The notes beneath the pieces are model-generated. The model did no database searches and was not told the origin of the DNA. It saw nothing but the letters and a program-made list of their open reading frames with translations. A stretch of DNA of 15,186 bases, from positions 1 through 15,186 of the forward strand of contig CAYPYI010000035.1 in NCBI GenBank assembly GCA_964415085.1, written 5' to 3'. The DNA comes from CAYPYI01 sp964415085. GTDB lineage: Bacteria; Bacillota; Clostridia; Tissierellales; Tissierellaceae. Below are positions 8,416-15,186 of the stretch, in pieces. The position numbers and the translations under genes were made by a program. Every line of letters begins with the position of its first letter. Position 1 is the first letter of the stretch.

Positions 8416-8444
8416 ATTATACTATAAATCTATATATATTAAAA
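8416..8444 (-). promoter_or_regulatory. Candidate promoter of the zapA-argS unit
   Basis: A perfect minus-strand TATAAT (8421-8416) lies just downstream of the pheT terminator. At the optimal 17-nt spacing the upstream hexamer is TTTTAA (8444-8439), which matches TTGACA at only 3/6. Transcription would start near 8409, leaving a leader of about 76 nt before the zapA ATG. The position between a terminator and the next gene supports it. The poor -35 and AT-rich surroundings limit confidence. Confidence 0.55.
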
Positions 8445-8448
8445 TTTT

Positions 8449-8477
8449 AAAAAAGGAGTAGATTAAATCTACTCCTT
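8449..8477 (-). terminator. Intrinsic terminator after pheT
   Basis: A perfect 11-bp inverted repeat (AAGGAGTAGAT / ATCTACTCCTT, arms 8467-8477 and 8453-8463) with a 3-nt loop starts 6 nt after the pheT stop. On the minus strand it runs into a T tract of six, counting the last two stem bases. A-rich sequence on the other side means it could also work in the opposite direction. It separates the ktrB-pheT unit from the zapA-argS unit. Confidence 0.93.
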
Positions 8478-8483
8478 AAAAAA

Positions 8484-10877
8484 CTAGCTTCTTAGTTTTG
8501 CTTCTAATGAAGTTTCTAAATCTTTTATTATTAAATCTTGTATACTATTAATTTCTTCATCTTTTAATGTGTGTGTATACGATCTATAAATTATTGAAAA
8601 CGCAACACTTTTCTTTCCTTCTTCTATCTGATCTCCCGTATATATATCAAACAATTTTATATCTTCTACTAAATCTTCACCATGTTTTAGGATTACTTTT
8701 TCTATATCTCCTACTAAAATATCTTTATCTACTACTACGGCTATATCTCTACTAACAGCAGGATATTTTGGTAGTGGTCTATATTGTTTTTCTAAATTAG
8801 TATTTTCTATCACAAATTCAAAGTCAATCTCTGCTAGGTAAACTCTCTCAGATATATCATAATTTTCAGTTACATCTGGATGTAGTTCCCCTAGAATTCC
8901 TATTTTCTCACCTTTATATAAAACATTTGCTGTTCTTCCAGGGTGGAAAGTTGAATTTGCTTTTTCTTGTTCATATTCTAATTCCTTAAGACCTAATGCT
9001 TTTAATGTACTATCTACAGATTCTTTTAAATAGTAAAAATCTTTATCACCGTAAAATGCTAATGTTAATACTTTTTTCTCTACTGGAAGTGTTGTTACTG
9101 GCAATTCGTTAGGTATAAATATATTACCTATTTCAAATGCGAAGTTTCTATCAACACCTCTATTTATATTTCTTGATAAAAGTTCTAACATAGCTGGAGT
9201 TAATGTAGTTCTCATTACACTATACTCTTGTCCTAAAGGATTTAATAATTCTATATAAGTTCTAAGCGAACTATCTTTAGGTGCTTTAATTTTATCAAAA
9301 CTACTTGGACTTATAAATGAATAAGTCATAACCTCATTAAATCCATATCCTAATAGATTTTCTCTAGCTATTTTAGCAATTTTTCTTTGATATGGTTTTT
9401 CTCCTCTTGAAACTTCCGTTACAAGCGGTTTTTTTTCTATATTATGATATCCGTAAAGTCTGCCTACTTCTTCTACTAAATCAGCTTCTATATTTAAGTC
9501 TGTTCTATATGTTGGAACACTAACAGTTACATAATCTTTATTATCTACTGGTTTTAAAGATAACTCTTCTAAATATGATATTATATCCTCTTTACTTATA
9601 TTAGTTCCTAATACTTTATTTACTCTTTCATATCTTAGAGATATTTCTTTTTCTTCTCTTTTGTTAGGATATTTATCAATATTACCCTTTACAACAACAC
9701 CAGCATTTATTTGTTCAATTAATTGGCAAGCTCTATCAACTGCTACTTTTGCTAAGTTTGGATCTATACCTTTTTCAAACCTAAATGAAGCTTCACTTCT
9801 TAAATTGAATTTTTTAGAAGTAAGTCTAATTGATTTACCTTCAAAGTTAGCTCCTTCAAGCAATACTGTTGTTGTTTTCTCTGTGATTTCTGAATCTAGT
9901 CCACCCATTACCCCTGCAATAGCAAGTGGGTTTTCACTATCTGCTATTACTAGGTCTTGACTGCTAAGTTTTCTTTTTTGATTATCTAAAGTTGTTATTT
10001 CTTCATTATCAATTGCATCTCTTACAATAATATTTTTTCCTACTACTTTATCAAGATCAAAAGCATGTAATGGTTCACCCAATTCAAGCATAACATAATT
10101 TGTAACGTCTACAATGTTATTTACAGGTTTTATCCCTGCATTCATCAAATCAATTTGTAACCACAAAGGAGATTGTTCTATCTTTACATCTTTTATAACT
10201 TTTGTGTAGTATCTATTACATTTTTCGCTTTCTATAACTACATCTTCTATATATTCTTTAATATCCGACTCTTCATTTTTAATTTCGATATTTGGATATT
10301 TAAAAGTTGATTTTAAAGCAGCTTTGGCTTCTCTTGCCATACCTACTAAACATAAACAATCTGGTCTATTTGGAGTTATTTCTATTTCAAGAATATGACT
10401 ATCAAGTCCTAATAGTTCTACTACATCTTCTCCTAGTTTATGTTCTTCTTTAAATATTAATATACCTTCTGTCATTTCTTTTGTTAAAACATTTTTCTTA
10501 AACCCTAACTCTTCTAATGAACATAGCATTCCATAAGAATCTACGCCTCTAAAATTAGTTTTCTCAATTTTAAAATCTCCTGGTAATTCCGCCCCTATAA
10601 TAGCAACTGGTACATAATCATTTTCTTTAACATTTGTTGCACCTGTAACTATTTGTAGTACTTCTTCACCTACATCTATTTGACATATAACAAGTTTGTC
10701 AGCATTATCATGTGGTTTTATTTCAAGTATTTTACCTACTATAATATTTTTTATTCCCTTATCTATCCTTTTTATCGACTCAACATTTGAACCAGATAAA
10801 GTTAACTTATCTGCAAGGTCCTTTATGTCTACATCTATATCAACATAATTACTTAACCATCTTACTGGTAATAACAT
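8484..10877 (-). CDS. pheT: Phenylalanine--tRNA ligase beta subunit
   Basis: The 797-residue beta subunit of PheRS, partner of pheS 18 nt upstream. Domains in order: an OB-fold tRNA-binding (EMAP-like) domain at about 40-150, including HDNADKLVICQIDVG (56-70); TPNRPDCLCLVGMAREAKA (168-186), typical of the start of the B1 core; the B3/B4 editing module that hydrolyses mischarged Tyr-tRNA-Phe (about 210-385); B5 (about 410-480); a catalytic-like core; and a C-terminal FDX-ACB anticodon-binding domain (about 699-797, starting near PLPKYPAVSRD). The length is full, so the bacterial long form is intact. The ATG has GGGAGTGAT upstream. It is the last gene of its unit: a strong hairpin terminator begins 6 nt after the stop codon. 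Confidence 0.98.
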   Translation of the reverse strand: MLLPVRWLSNYVDIDVDIKDLADKLTLSGSNVESIKRIDKGIKNIIVGKILEIKPHDNADKLVICQIDVGEEVLQIVTGATNVKENDYVPVAIIGAELPGDFKIEKTNFRGVDSYGMLCSLEELGFKKNVLTKEMTEGILIFKEEHKLGEDVVELLGLDSHILEIEITPNRPDCLCLVGMAREAKAALKSTFKYPNIEIKNEESDIKEYIEDVVIESEKCNRYYTKVIKDVKIEQSPLWLQIDLMNAGIKPVNNIVDVTNYVMLELGEPLHAFDLDKVVGKNIIVRDAIDNEEITTLDNQKRKLSSQDLVIADSENPLAIAGVMGGLDSEITEKTTTVLLEGANFEGKSIRLTSKKFNLRSEASFRFEKGIDPNLAKVAVDRACQLIEQINAGVVVKGNIDKYPNKREEKEISLRYERVNKVLGTNISKEDIISYLEELSLKPVDNKDYVTVSVPTYRTDLNIEADLVEEVGRLYGYHNIEKKPLVTEVSRGEKPYQRKIAKIARENLLGYGFNEVMTYSFISPSSFDKIKAPKDSSLRTYIELLNPLGQEYSVMRTTLTPAMLELLSRNINRGVDRNFAFEIGNIFIPNELPVTTLPVEKKVLTLAFYGDKDFYYLKESVDSTLKALGLKELEYEQEKANSTFHPGRTANVLYKGEKIGILGELHPDVTENYDISERVYLAEIDFEFVIENTNLEKQYRPLPKYPAVSRDIAVVVDKDILVGDIEKVILKHGEDLVEDIKLFDIYTGDQIEEGKKSVAFSIIYRSYTHTLKDEEINSIQDLIIKDLETSLEAKLRS

Positions 10878-10895
10878 TAAATCACTCCCTATTTA

Positions 10896-11918
10896 TTAAA
10901 ATTGTTCCAAGAATCTACTATCGTTTTCAAATAATAATCTAATATTATCTATTCCATACTTAACCATTGTAATTCTATCTATCCCCATACCAAATGCAAA
11001 TCCACTATATTTATCTGGATCTATTCCACAGTTTTCTAATACTTTAGGATGTACCATTCCGCAGCCTAAAAGTTCTAATGACCAACCTGTGTAATTACAT
11101 TTTTCACAGCCTTCTCCTCTACATTCAAAGCATGAAACGTCAACTTCTGCACTTGGCTCTGTAAATGGGAAGTGATGAGGTCTAAATCTGGTCTTCATAT
11201 CTTCTCCAAACAATTCTTTAATAAATACATCTAGAGTATGTATTAAGTTTGCCATCGTTACATTTTCATCTACCACTAAACCTTCTAATTGATGAAACAT
11301 TGGAGAGTGAGTATCATCAACATCGTCAAACCTAAATGTTCTACCTGAAGATATTATTTTAAGTGGTGCTCCTAACTCCTCCATAGCTCTTATTTGAACT
11401 GGTGATGTATGAGTTCTTAAAAGTATTTCAGGATTTATATAAAATGTATCAGATAAATCTCTAGATGGATGGTTTTTAGGAGAATTTAATGCATCAAAAT
11501 TGTTTGCCACAGTTTCTATTTCTGGACCTTCTACTACAGTAAATCCCATACTCACAAAAAGATCTTCTAATTCATCTATTGTTTTTAAAAGAGGGTGTCT
11601 GTGTCCTAATTTAGTTGTTTGTGTAGATATAGTAACATCTATTGTCTCTTTTTCTAATTTTTTCAGCTTTGCTTCTTCCTTTAAAACTTGTTTTAAAGAA
11701 GTTAAAGCTTTCTCTATTTCTTCTCTTACTTCGTTAGCAACCTGCCCCATTACTGGTCTTTCTTCAGCAGGTAGTTTGCCCATACCTTTAAGTATGTCTG
11801 TAACTTCACCTTTTCTACCTAAGTATCTTACTCTTAATTCATCAAGATCATCTAAGTCTTTAATCTCAGAAATAGCCTTTAAAGCTTTTTCCTGTATTTC
11901 TAATAATTTACTTCTCAT
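10896..11918 (-). CDS. pheS: Phenylalanine--tRNA ligase alpha subunit
   Basis: The 340-residue catalytic subunit of the (alpha-beta)2 PheRS, which attaches phenylalanine to tRNA-Phe. An N-terminal coiled-coil arm (1-90) is followed by the class II catalytic domain. THSPMFHQLEGLVVD (203-217) and TRFRPHHFPFTEPSAEVDV (243-261) cover the motif 2 region and the Phe pocket, and GFAFGMGIDRITMVKYGI (306-323) is motif 3. A Cys cluster C263-x2-C266-x4-C271-x2-C274, seen in many Gram-positive PheS proteins, could bind a metal. The length is standard. The start is set by AGGAGG 7 nt upstream of the ATG, in the 34-nt gap after the methyltransferase gene. In Bacillus pheST often has a T-box leader; there is no room for one here, so its control must come from the promoter of the unit or from within the preceding genes. 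Confidence 0.98.
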   Translation of the reverse strand: MRSKLLEIQEKALKAISEIKDLDDLDELRVRYLGRKGEVTDILKGMGKLPAEERPVMGQVANEVREEIEKALTSLKQVLKEEAKLKKLEKETIDVTISTQTTKLGHRHPLLKTIDELEDLFVSMGFTVVEGPEIETVANNFDALNSPKNHPSRDLSDTFYINPEILLRTHTSPVQIRAMEELGAPLKIISSGRTFRFDDVDDTHSPMFHQLEGLVVDENVTMANLIHTLDVFIKELFGEDMKTRFRPHHFPFTEPSAEVDVSCFECRGEGCEKCNYTGWSLELLGCGMVHPKVLENCGIDPDKYSGFAFGMGIDRITMVKYGIDNIRLLFENDSRFLEQF

Positions 11919-11952
11919 TTTCCAATCCTCCTATTTACAATTCTAGAGCTCT

Positions 11953-12741
11953 TTACCCTTTTGTTATCTCATACATTATAATAGATGCAGCAACTCCTGC
12001 ATTTAAAGATTCTGCTTTTCCTGGCATAGGTATTTTTATTCTTTTATTTGATAAGTTTAAATATTCTTCTCTTACACCTTTTGATTCATTTCCTATTATA
12101 AATATGTTTTTATTTAGATTTTTTAATCCTTCTGATAATTCTAAACCATTAAGATCTGTAGATATAATATTAAATCCATTTTCTTTTATATCTTCTAAAA
12201 ATGTAATTGAATTTTCACACATATATATAGGAACTCTGAAAATTGAACCCATAGTACTTCTTACAACTTTTTGGTTATATGGATCAACACAGCCTTCTCC
12301 GAGTATTATGCCAGAAATATTAAATGCATCGGCTGATCTAATTATCGTACCTAAATTACCTGGATCTTGAAGAGCATCTAAAAAAATAAAGTTCGCTTGA
12401 TTACATTTTCTTATATCATCACAATTATTTATATCAAAGCTTAATACTCCTAATACTCCTTGAGGGTTTTCAGTATCTGATATTTCCTCAAAAATACTGT
12501 TACTTACCTCTACTAGTGTAGCCTTATTTTCTATAGTATTTAAAAGTTTGTTTAATTCATCATTTTGTAAGGCTTCTTCAGAATAAACTATATAGTTAAG
12601 TTTTAAGTTTTCATTTATAGCCTCTTCTATTATTTTTATACCTTCTATTATATATTTCTTTTCTTTCCATCTATTTCGTTTTCTATTAAGTTTTTTTATA
12701 TCTTTAATAAATTGATTGCTACTAGAGGTAATTTTAAACAT
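11953..12741 (-). CDS. rlmP: SPOUT-class 23S rRNA 2'-O-ribose methyltransferase, TrmH/SpoU family (probable RlmP/YsgA)
   Basis: A 262-residue SAM-dependent RNA 2'-O-ribose methyltransferase. The N-terminal part (about 20-100) fits the SpoU substrate-binding domain. The knotted catalytic domain has the three family motifs: DPGNLGTIIRSADAF (126-140, with N129 and R135), FIIGNESKGV (214-223) and IPMPGKAESLNAGVAAS (237-253). In Bacillus subtilis the homologue next to pheST is YsgA (RlmP), which forms Gm2553 in the A-loop of 23S rRNA. Assigning that target here rests on synteny and family, so the family is sure but the exact nucleotide is not. Its ATG follows the ktrA TAA directly (TAAATG) with AGGTGA inside the ktrA end, implying translational coupling. 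pheS begins 35 nt further on. Confidence 0.88.
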   Translation of the reverse strand: MFKITSSSNQFIKDIKKLNRKRNRWKEKKYIIEGIKIIEEAINENLKLNYIVYSEEALQNDELNKLLNTIENKATLVEVSNSIFEEISDTENPQGVLGVLSFDINNCDDIRKCNQANFIFLDALQDPGNLGTIIRSADAFNISGIILGEGCVDPYNQKVVRSTMGSIFRVPIYMCENSITFLEDIKENGFNIISTDLNGLELSEGLKNLNKNIFIIGNESKGVREEYLNLSNKRIKIPMPGKAESLNAGVAASIIMYEITKG

Positions 12742-13398
12742 TTATTCACCTGCTTTTAATTCAATTTCTTTTATATCTTCTTTATTTCCTATTATAACTA
12801 CTATATCAAACTTCTTAATTACAAAGTCTGGCCCAGGTGATGGTATAACCTCTGAATTCCTTTTTATAGCAATTACATTTATTCCATATATATTTCTTAA
12901 CTTTAACTCAGATATAGTTTTATCTTGCCAGCTTTTTAAAGCTGTAATTTCTAATATTGAAAAATCTGGAGATACTTGTATATAGTCTAATATATTGCTA
13001 GATGCTAAATTATGTGCTACCCTAACTCCCATATCTCTTTCTGGAAATATTACTTTGTCAGCACCTATTTTCTTTAGTATTTTACCATGTAAGTCTGTTT
13101 GAGCTTTAGAAATTACATTTTTGACACCTAGCTCTTTAGCAGCAAGTGTTACCGTTGCTGATGCTTCTAAATCAGAACCTATTGAAACTATAACTATGTC
13201 AAAATTACTAAGACCCAATTCATATAAAACACTTTCTTCCATTACGTCTGCTTCAATTGCATGTGTTACATAATCTGATATTGACTGTATGATATCTGGA
13301 TCTTTATCTACTACTAGCACCTCATTATCTAAATCATATAAGGTCTTCGCAACTGCAGAACCAAATCTTCCACAACCTATTATAGCAAATGACTTCAT
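12742..13398 (-). CDS. ktrA: Ktr potassium uptake system, regulatory subunit KtrA (RCK/TrkA-N)
   Basis: This 218-residue cytosolic gating subunit of the Ktr channel carries one RCK unit, as in KtrA; proteobacterial TrkA has two. The N-terminal Rossmann domain shows GCGRFG (GxGxxG, residues 8-13) and the ribose-binding acidic residue D31 at the end of VLVVD, so it should bind ATP/ADP or NAD(H). A TrkA-C domain (about 137-214) follows; in Firmicute KtrA proteins this part binds c-di-AMP, which would inhibit uptake. That regulation is inferred from the family. An in-frame ATG also lies at 13404. I prefer 13398 because AGGAGG (13413-13408) is 9 nt from it but only 3 nt from the upstream ATG, and because family members begin at MKSFAIIGCG. 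The stop codon abuts the start of the next gene with no gap. Confidence 0.94.
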   Translation of the reverse strand: MKSFAIIGCGRFGSAVAKTLYDLDNEVLVVDKDPDIIQSISDYVTHAIEADVMEESVLYELGLSNFDIVIVSIGSDLEASATVTLAAKELGVKNVISKAQTDLHGKILKKIGADKVIFPERDMGVRVAHNLASSNILDYIQVSPDFSILEITALKSWQDKTISELKLRNIYGINVIAIKRNSEVIPSPGPDFVIKKFDIVVIIGNKEDIKEIELKAGE

Positions 13399-13411
13399 TA
13401 TCATCGTCCTC

Positions 13412-14755
13412 CTAACCTACCATTATATATCCTTCTGAGTATCTTAAAGCACTACTTTTTTCTTTTCTACCTAATGCATATGCCATTGTTAAAGGTCCAA
13501 CCCTTCCTATATACATAGCAACTGATAAAATTAATTTGCTAATATATGATAATTCTGGAGTTATACCTCTTGATAGTCCAACAGTTGTAAAAGCTGATGT
13601 AGTTTCAAATAATAAACTTAAGAATGCTTCCTCTTCTATTAGACTTAATACAAATGACATCATAACTATCATTGTTAAACTTATAAAAATTATTGCTAAT
13701 GCTTTCTTTATTATATCATCAGAAAGCCTTTTTTTGAAGAGAACAACATCTCTTTCTCCTTTTATTGTTGCTAAGGTAGAAAATACTATTACTCCTATAG
13801 TAGTAGTTTTTATACCACCTGCAGTAGATCCTGGTGAACCTCCTATAAACATAAGTATTATTAAGAAAAACGCACTAGGCTCTCTTATCTTACCAATATC
13901 TACAGATGCATATCCAGCTGTTCTACTTGTAGTCGATTGAAAAAATGAATTTAATATTTTATCAAATAAATTCATACCTCCAATTGTTTCATAATTTGTA
14001 AACTCTATTAGTAGAAATATCAATGTTCCCATTATTAAAAGTACTGCTGTTACTATAGATACTACTTTTGAATGTAATGATAATTTATGAAATTTTTTAT
14101 GATTGTACCAATCTCTTACTACAGAATAACCTAAACCACCTATTATTATTAATAAAGCAATTGTTGTCATTGTTAATGTATCAGATGAATAATCAATTAA
14201 GCTATCACCTAAAATATCGAATCCCGCATTACAAAAACTAGATATAGAATGAAACACACTATACCAAATACCTTTACTTAATCCAAACATAGGAACAAAT
14301 CTTATACTAAGTAAAATTGCTCCTAAAAATTCAACACCAAGTGTAAAATAAATAATATTTTTTGTAAGTCTTACAAGTCCCGTTAATGTATCTTGATTAA
14401 ATTGTTCTTTTAATATTAATCTTTCAGTTAACGTTATTCTTTTTCCTAGTAACATTGAAATTATCGTTGCCATTGTCATAAAGCCTAGTCCGCCTATTTG
14501 GATTAAAATTATTATAACAATTTGGCCAAACAAGCTCCAATACTTAGCTGTATTTACAACTGATAATCCTGTTACACAAAGAGCTGATGTAGCAGTAAAT
14601 AATGCATCTATAAAGTGTATATCCTCGCCAGTTTTATTTGCTATAGGTAAGTTTAACAATACCGCACCTATTAAAATTAGTAAACCCATACCCATTGTTA
14701 AAACCATTGGAGAATTAACTCTTCTTTTATTAAGCCACGAAATAAATTTTTCCAT
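13412..14755 (-). CDS. ktrB: Ktr potassium uptake system, membrane subunit KtrB (TrkH family)
   Basis: A 447-residue integral membrane protein of the TrkH/KtrB superfamily, forming the K+ (Na+-coupled) translocation pathway. All four pore-loop repeats with their selectivity-filter glycines are visible: TSALCVTGL (G63), SSFCNAGFD (G178), TTSRTAGYA (G281) and TTSAFTTVGL (G393). The conserved loop GGSPGSTAGGIKTTT (305-319) and the C-terminal GRVGPLT (417-423) are also present. Hydrophobic segments alternate as expected for four M1-P-M2 units. The length fits KtrB rather than the longer proteobacterial TrkH. The ATG has GGAG eight nt upstream. The stop codon TAG is part of the ktrA ribosome binding site, so the two subunits are probably made together. 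No c-di-AMP (ydaO-type) riboswitch is present upstream because only 60 nt separate it from rplT. Confidence 0.95.
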   Translation of the reverse strand: MEKFISWLNKRRVNSPMVLTMGMGLLILIGAVLLNLPIANKTGEDIHFIDALFTATSALCVTGLSVVNTAKYWSLFGQIVIIILIQIGGLGFMTMATIISMLLGKRITLTERLILKEQFNQDTLTGLVRLTKNIIYFTLGVEFLGAILLSIRFVPMFGLSKGIWYSVFHSISSFCNAGFDILGDSLIDYSSDTLTMTTIALLIIIGGLGYSVVRDWYNHKKFHKLSLHSKVVSIVTAVLLIMGTLIFLLIEFTNYETIGGMNLFDKILNSFFQSTTSRTAGYASVDIGKIREPSAFFLIILMFIGGSPGSTAGGIKTTTIGVIVFSTLATIKGERDVVLFKKRLSDDIIKKALAIIFISLTMIVMMSFVLSLIEEEAFLSLLFETTSAFTTVGLSRGITPELSYISKLILSVAMYIGRVGPLTMAYALGRKEKSSALRYSEGYIMVG

Positions 14756-14778
14756 AAAGTCACTCCATTTTTCTATAT

Positions 14779-14807
14779 AAAAGAAAAAAGTTCCTATCAG
14801 GAACTTT
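14779..14807 (-). terminator. Intrinsic terminator after rplT
   Basis: A perfect 9-bp inverted repeat (AAAGTTCCT / AGGAACTTT, arms 14799-14807 and 14787-14795) with a 3-nt loop is followed on the minus strand by TTTCTTTT. It begins 8 nt after the rplT stop codon. It should end the ribosomal-protein transcript before ktrB, although a candidate promoter overlaps its upstream arm. Confidence 0.88.
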
Positions 14808-14832
14808 ATAATATCTTAGTTATTTTTTGCAA
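14805..14832 (-). promoter_or_regulatory. Candidate promoter for the ktrB-pheT unit, overlapping the rplT terminator
   Basis: On the minus strand TTGCAA (14832-14827) is followed after 16 nt by TATAAA (14810-14805), matching the sigma-A consensus at 4/6 and 5/6 positions. The predicted start site, about 7 nt downstream, falls near 14798 in the terminator loop. RNA starting there would lack the 5' arm and could not form the hairpin. The region is AT-rich, so chance matches are common and this is only a candidate. No better promoter is visible in the 60 nt before ktrB. Confidence 0.33.
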
Positions 14833-15166
14833 TTTCAACTAATTGTGCAAAACCTTCTGCATCATGAATTGCCATCTCTGATAGCATTTTTCTATTTACG
14901 TCGATATTTGCTTTTTTTAATCCGTTTATAAATCTGCTATAGCTCATGCCATTAGCTCTTGCTGCAGCATTGATTCTTGTAATCCATAATTTTCTGAAAT
15001 CTCTTTTTCTTTGTTTTCTACCTATATATGAATAGTTTAATGATTTCATTACCGCTTGGTTAGCTGGTCTGAATAATTTACTTTTAGCACCATAATAACC
15101 TTTAGCTTGTTTTAAAACTTTTTTATGTCTTTTTTTAGTGTTTACTCCTCTTTTTACTCTTGCCAT
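14816..15166 (-). CDS. rplT: 50S ribosomal protein L20
   Basis: This 116-residue protein is ribosomal protein L20, an early-binding 23S rRNA protein needed for 50S subunit assembly. It starts MARVKRGVNTKKRHKK and carries the very basic N-terminal helix (residues 1-60, including KRKRDFRKLW-like basic runs around residues 50-62) that threads into domain II of 23S rRNA. A globular C-terminal half follows (SYSRFINGLKKANIDVNRK, about 75-94). The length is normal for the family. The ATG is preceded by AGGAGG with a slightly long spacer of 10 nt. In Firmicutes L20 is usually the last gene of infC-rpmI-rplT and represses that operon through its leader. The leader would lie outside this window to the right, so only the gene and its terminator are seen here. 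Identification is secure. Confidence 0.98.
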   Translation of the reverse strand: MARVKRGVNTKKRHKKVLKQAKGYYGAKSKLFRPANQAVMKSLNYSYIGRKQRKRDFRKLWITRINAAARANGMSYSRFINGLKKANIDVNRKMLSEMAIHDAEGFAQLVEIAKNN

Positions 15167-15186
15167 TTAATGTAATCCTCCTATAA

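Noticed and set aside
8401..8440. TA-rich stretches as tandem repeats
   Set aside because: They are short, imperfect alternating TA runs expected in an AT-rich intergenic spacer, with no repeated unit or array structure.
8334..8448. 6S RNA or another small RNA next to zapA, as in proteobacteria
   Set aside because: The spacer between terminator and ATG is about 115 nt, partly promoter, and cannot fold into the long rod with a central bubble of 6S RNA. Only a 6-bp hairpin is seen.
11500..11946. 148-codon open frame on the plus strand
   Set aside because: It lies wholly opposite pheS, a certain gene, and its product is a low-complexity Ser/Leu/Phe-rich string with no family features. The AT-rich code on the other strand readily leaves such shadows.
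11919..11952. Possible T-box leader before pheS
   Set aside because: The gap is only 34 nt and holds a ribosome binding site and the 8-bp palindrome AGAGCTCT. A T-box needs well over 100 nt with specifier and antiterminator elements.
11966..11999. TATAAT-like hexamer near the end of the methyltransferase gene as a pheS promoter
   Set aside because: At the optimal 17-nt spacing the -35 position reads AATGCA, which is not promoter-like, and the bases encode the conserved C-terminal motif of the methyltransferase.
13536..13940. 134-codon open frame on the plus strand
   Set aside because: It is antisense to the conserved P3-P4 region of ktrB and shows no domain or ribosome binding site of note.
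14756..14815. Possible c-di-AMP riboswitch before ktrB
   Set aside because: The gap is 60 nt and mostly occupied by the rplT terminator and the ktrB ribosome binding site, far too short for this riboswitch class.

Overview
The window is a gene-dense, strongly AT-rich piece of chromosome in which every real gene lies on the minus strand, so the biology reads from the right edge (15186) to the left edge (1). Protein sequences, strong AGGAGG-type ribosome binding sites, TTG/GTG starts and the gene order (rplT, ktrB, ktrA, SPOUT methyltransferase, pheS, pheT, zapA, U32 protein, mutS2, argS) point to a low-GC Firmicute of the class Clostridia. The best guess is the Peptostreptococcaceae (Clostridioides, Paraclostridium or Romboutsia-like). 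That placement rests on recognition, not on a search. No mobile element, CRISPR array, tRNA or rRNA gene is visible. All genes look intact.

Layout in transcription order. (1) 15166-14816: rplT, presumably the end of an infC-rpmI-rplT operon starting outside the window, closed by an intrinsic terminator at 14779-14807. (2) 14755-8484: ktrB, ktrA, a SPOUT-type 23S rRNA 2'-O-methyltransferase (likely RlmP/YsgA), pheS and pheT. They are packed with 0-34 nt gaps and closed by a strong terminator at 8449-8477. A weak candidate promoter for this unit overlaps the rplT terminator hairpin, with its predicted start in the loop. (3) 8333-125: zapA, a long U32-family protein, mutS2, argS and a 320-residue protein that I do not recognise. 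Gaps are 7-19 nt, and a TATAAT-containing promoter candidate lies just after the pheT terminator. Only a weak AT-rich hairpin (45-61) is available to end this unit.

Most of the genes serve the ribosome and translation: L20 (50S assembly), a SPOUT enzyme expected to modify the A-loop of 23S rRNA, a U32 protein of the RNA-hydroxylation type, MutS2 with its Smr domain (DNA recombination and ribosome-collision rescue), and PheRS and ArgRS. The exceptions are the Ktr potassium uptake pair and the cell-division factor ZapA. No T-box leader precedes either synthetase locus, and no c-di-AMP riboswitch precedes ktrB; the gaps are too short to hold them.

This is essentially a conserved housekeeping region, and I see no convincing undescribed defence or mobile system. 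Points worth a second look are: the degenerate internal duplication of the U32 protein; the uncharacterised gene after argS, with a perfect 13-bp inverted repeat inside its first codons; the promoter candidate nested in the rplT terminator; the zapA leader hairpin that covers its ribosome binding site; and the long coiled-coil extension of ZapA.
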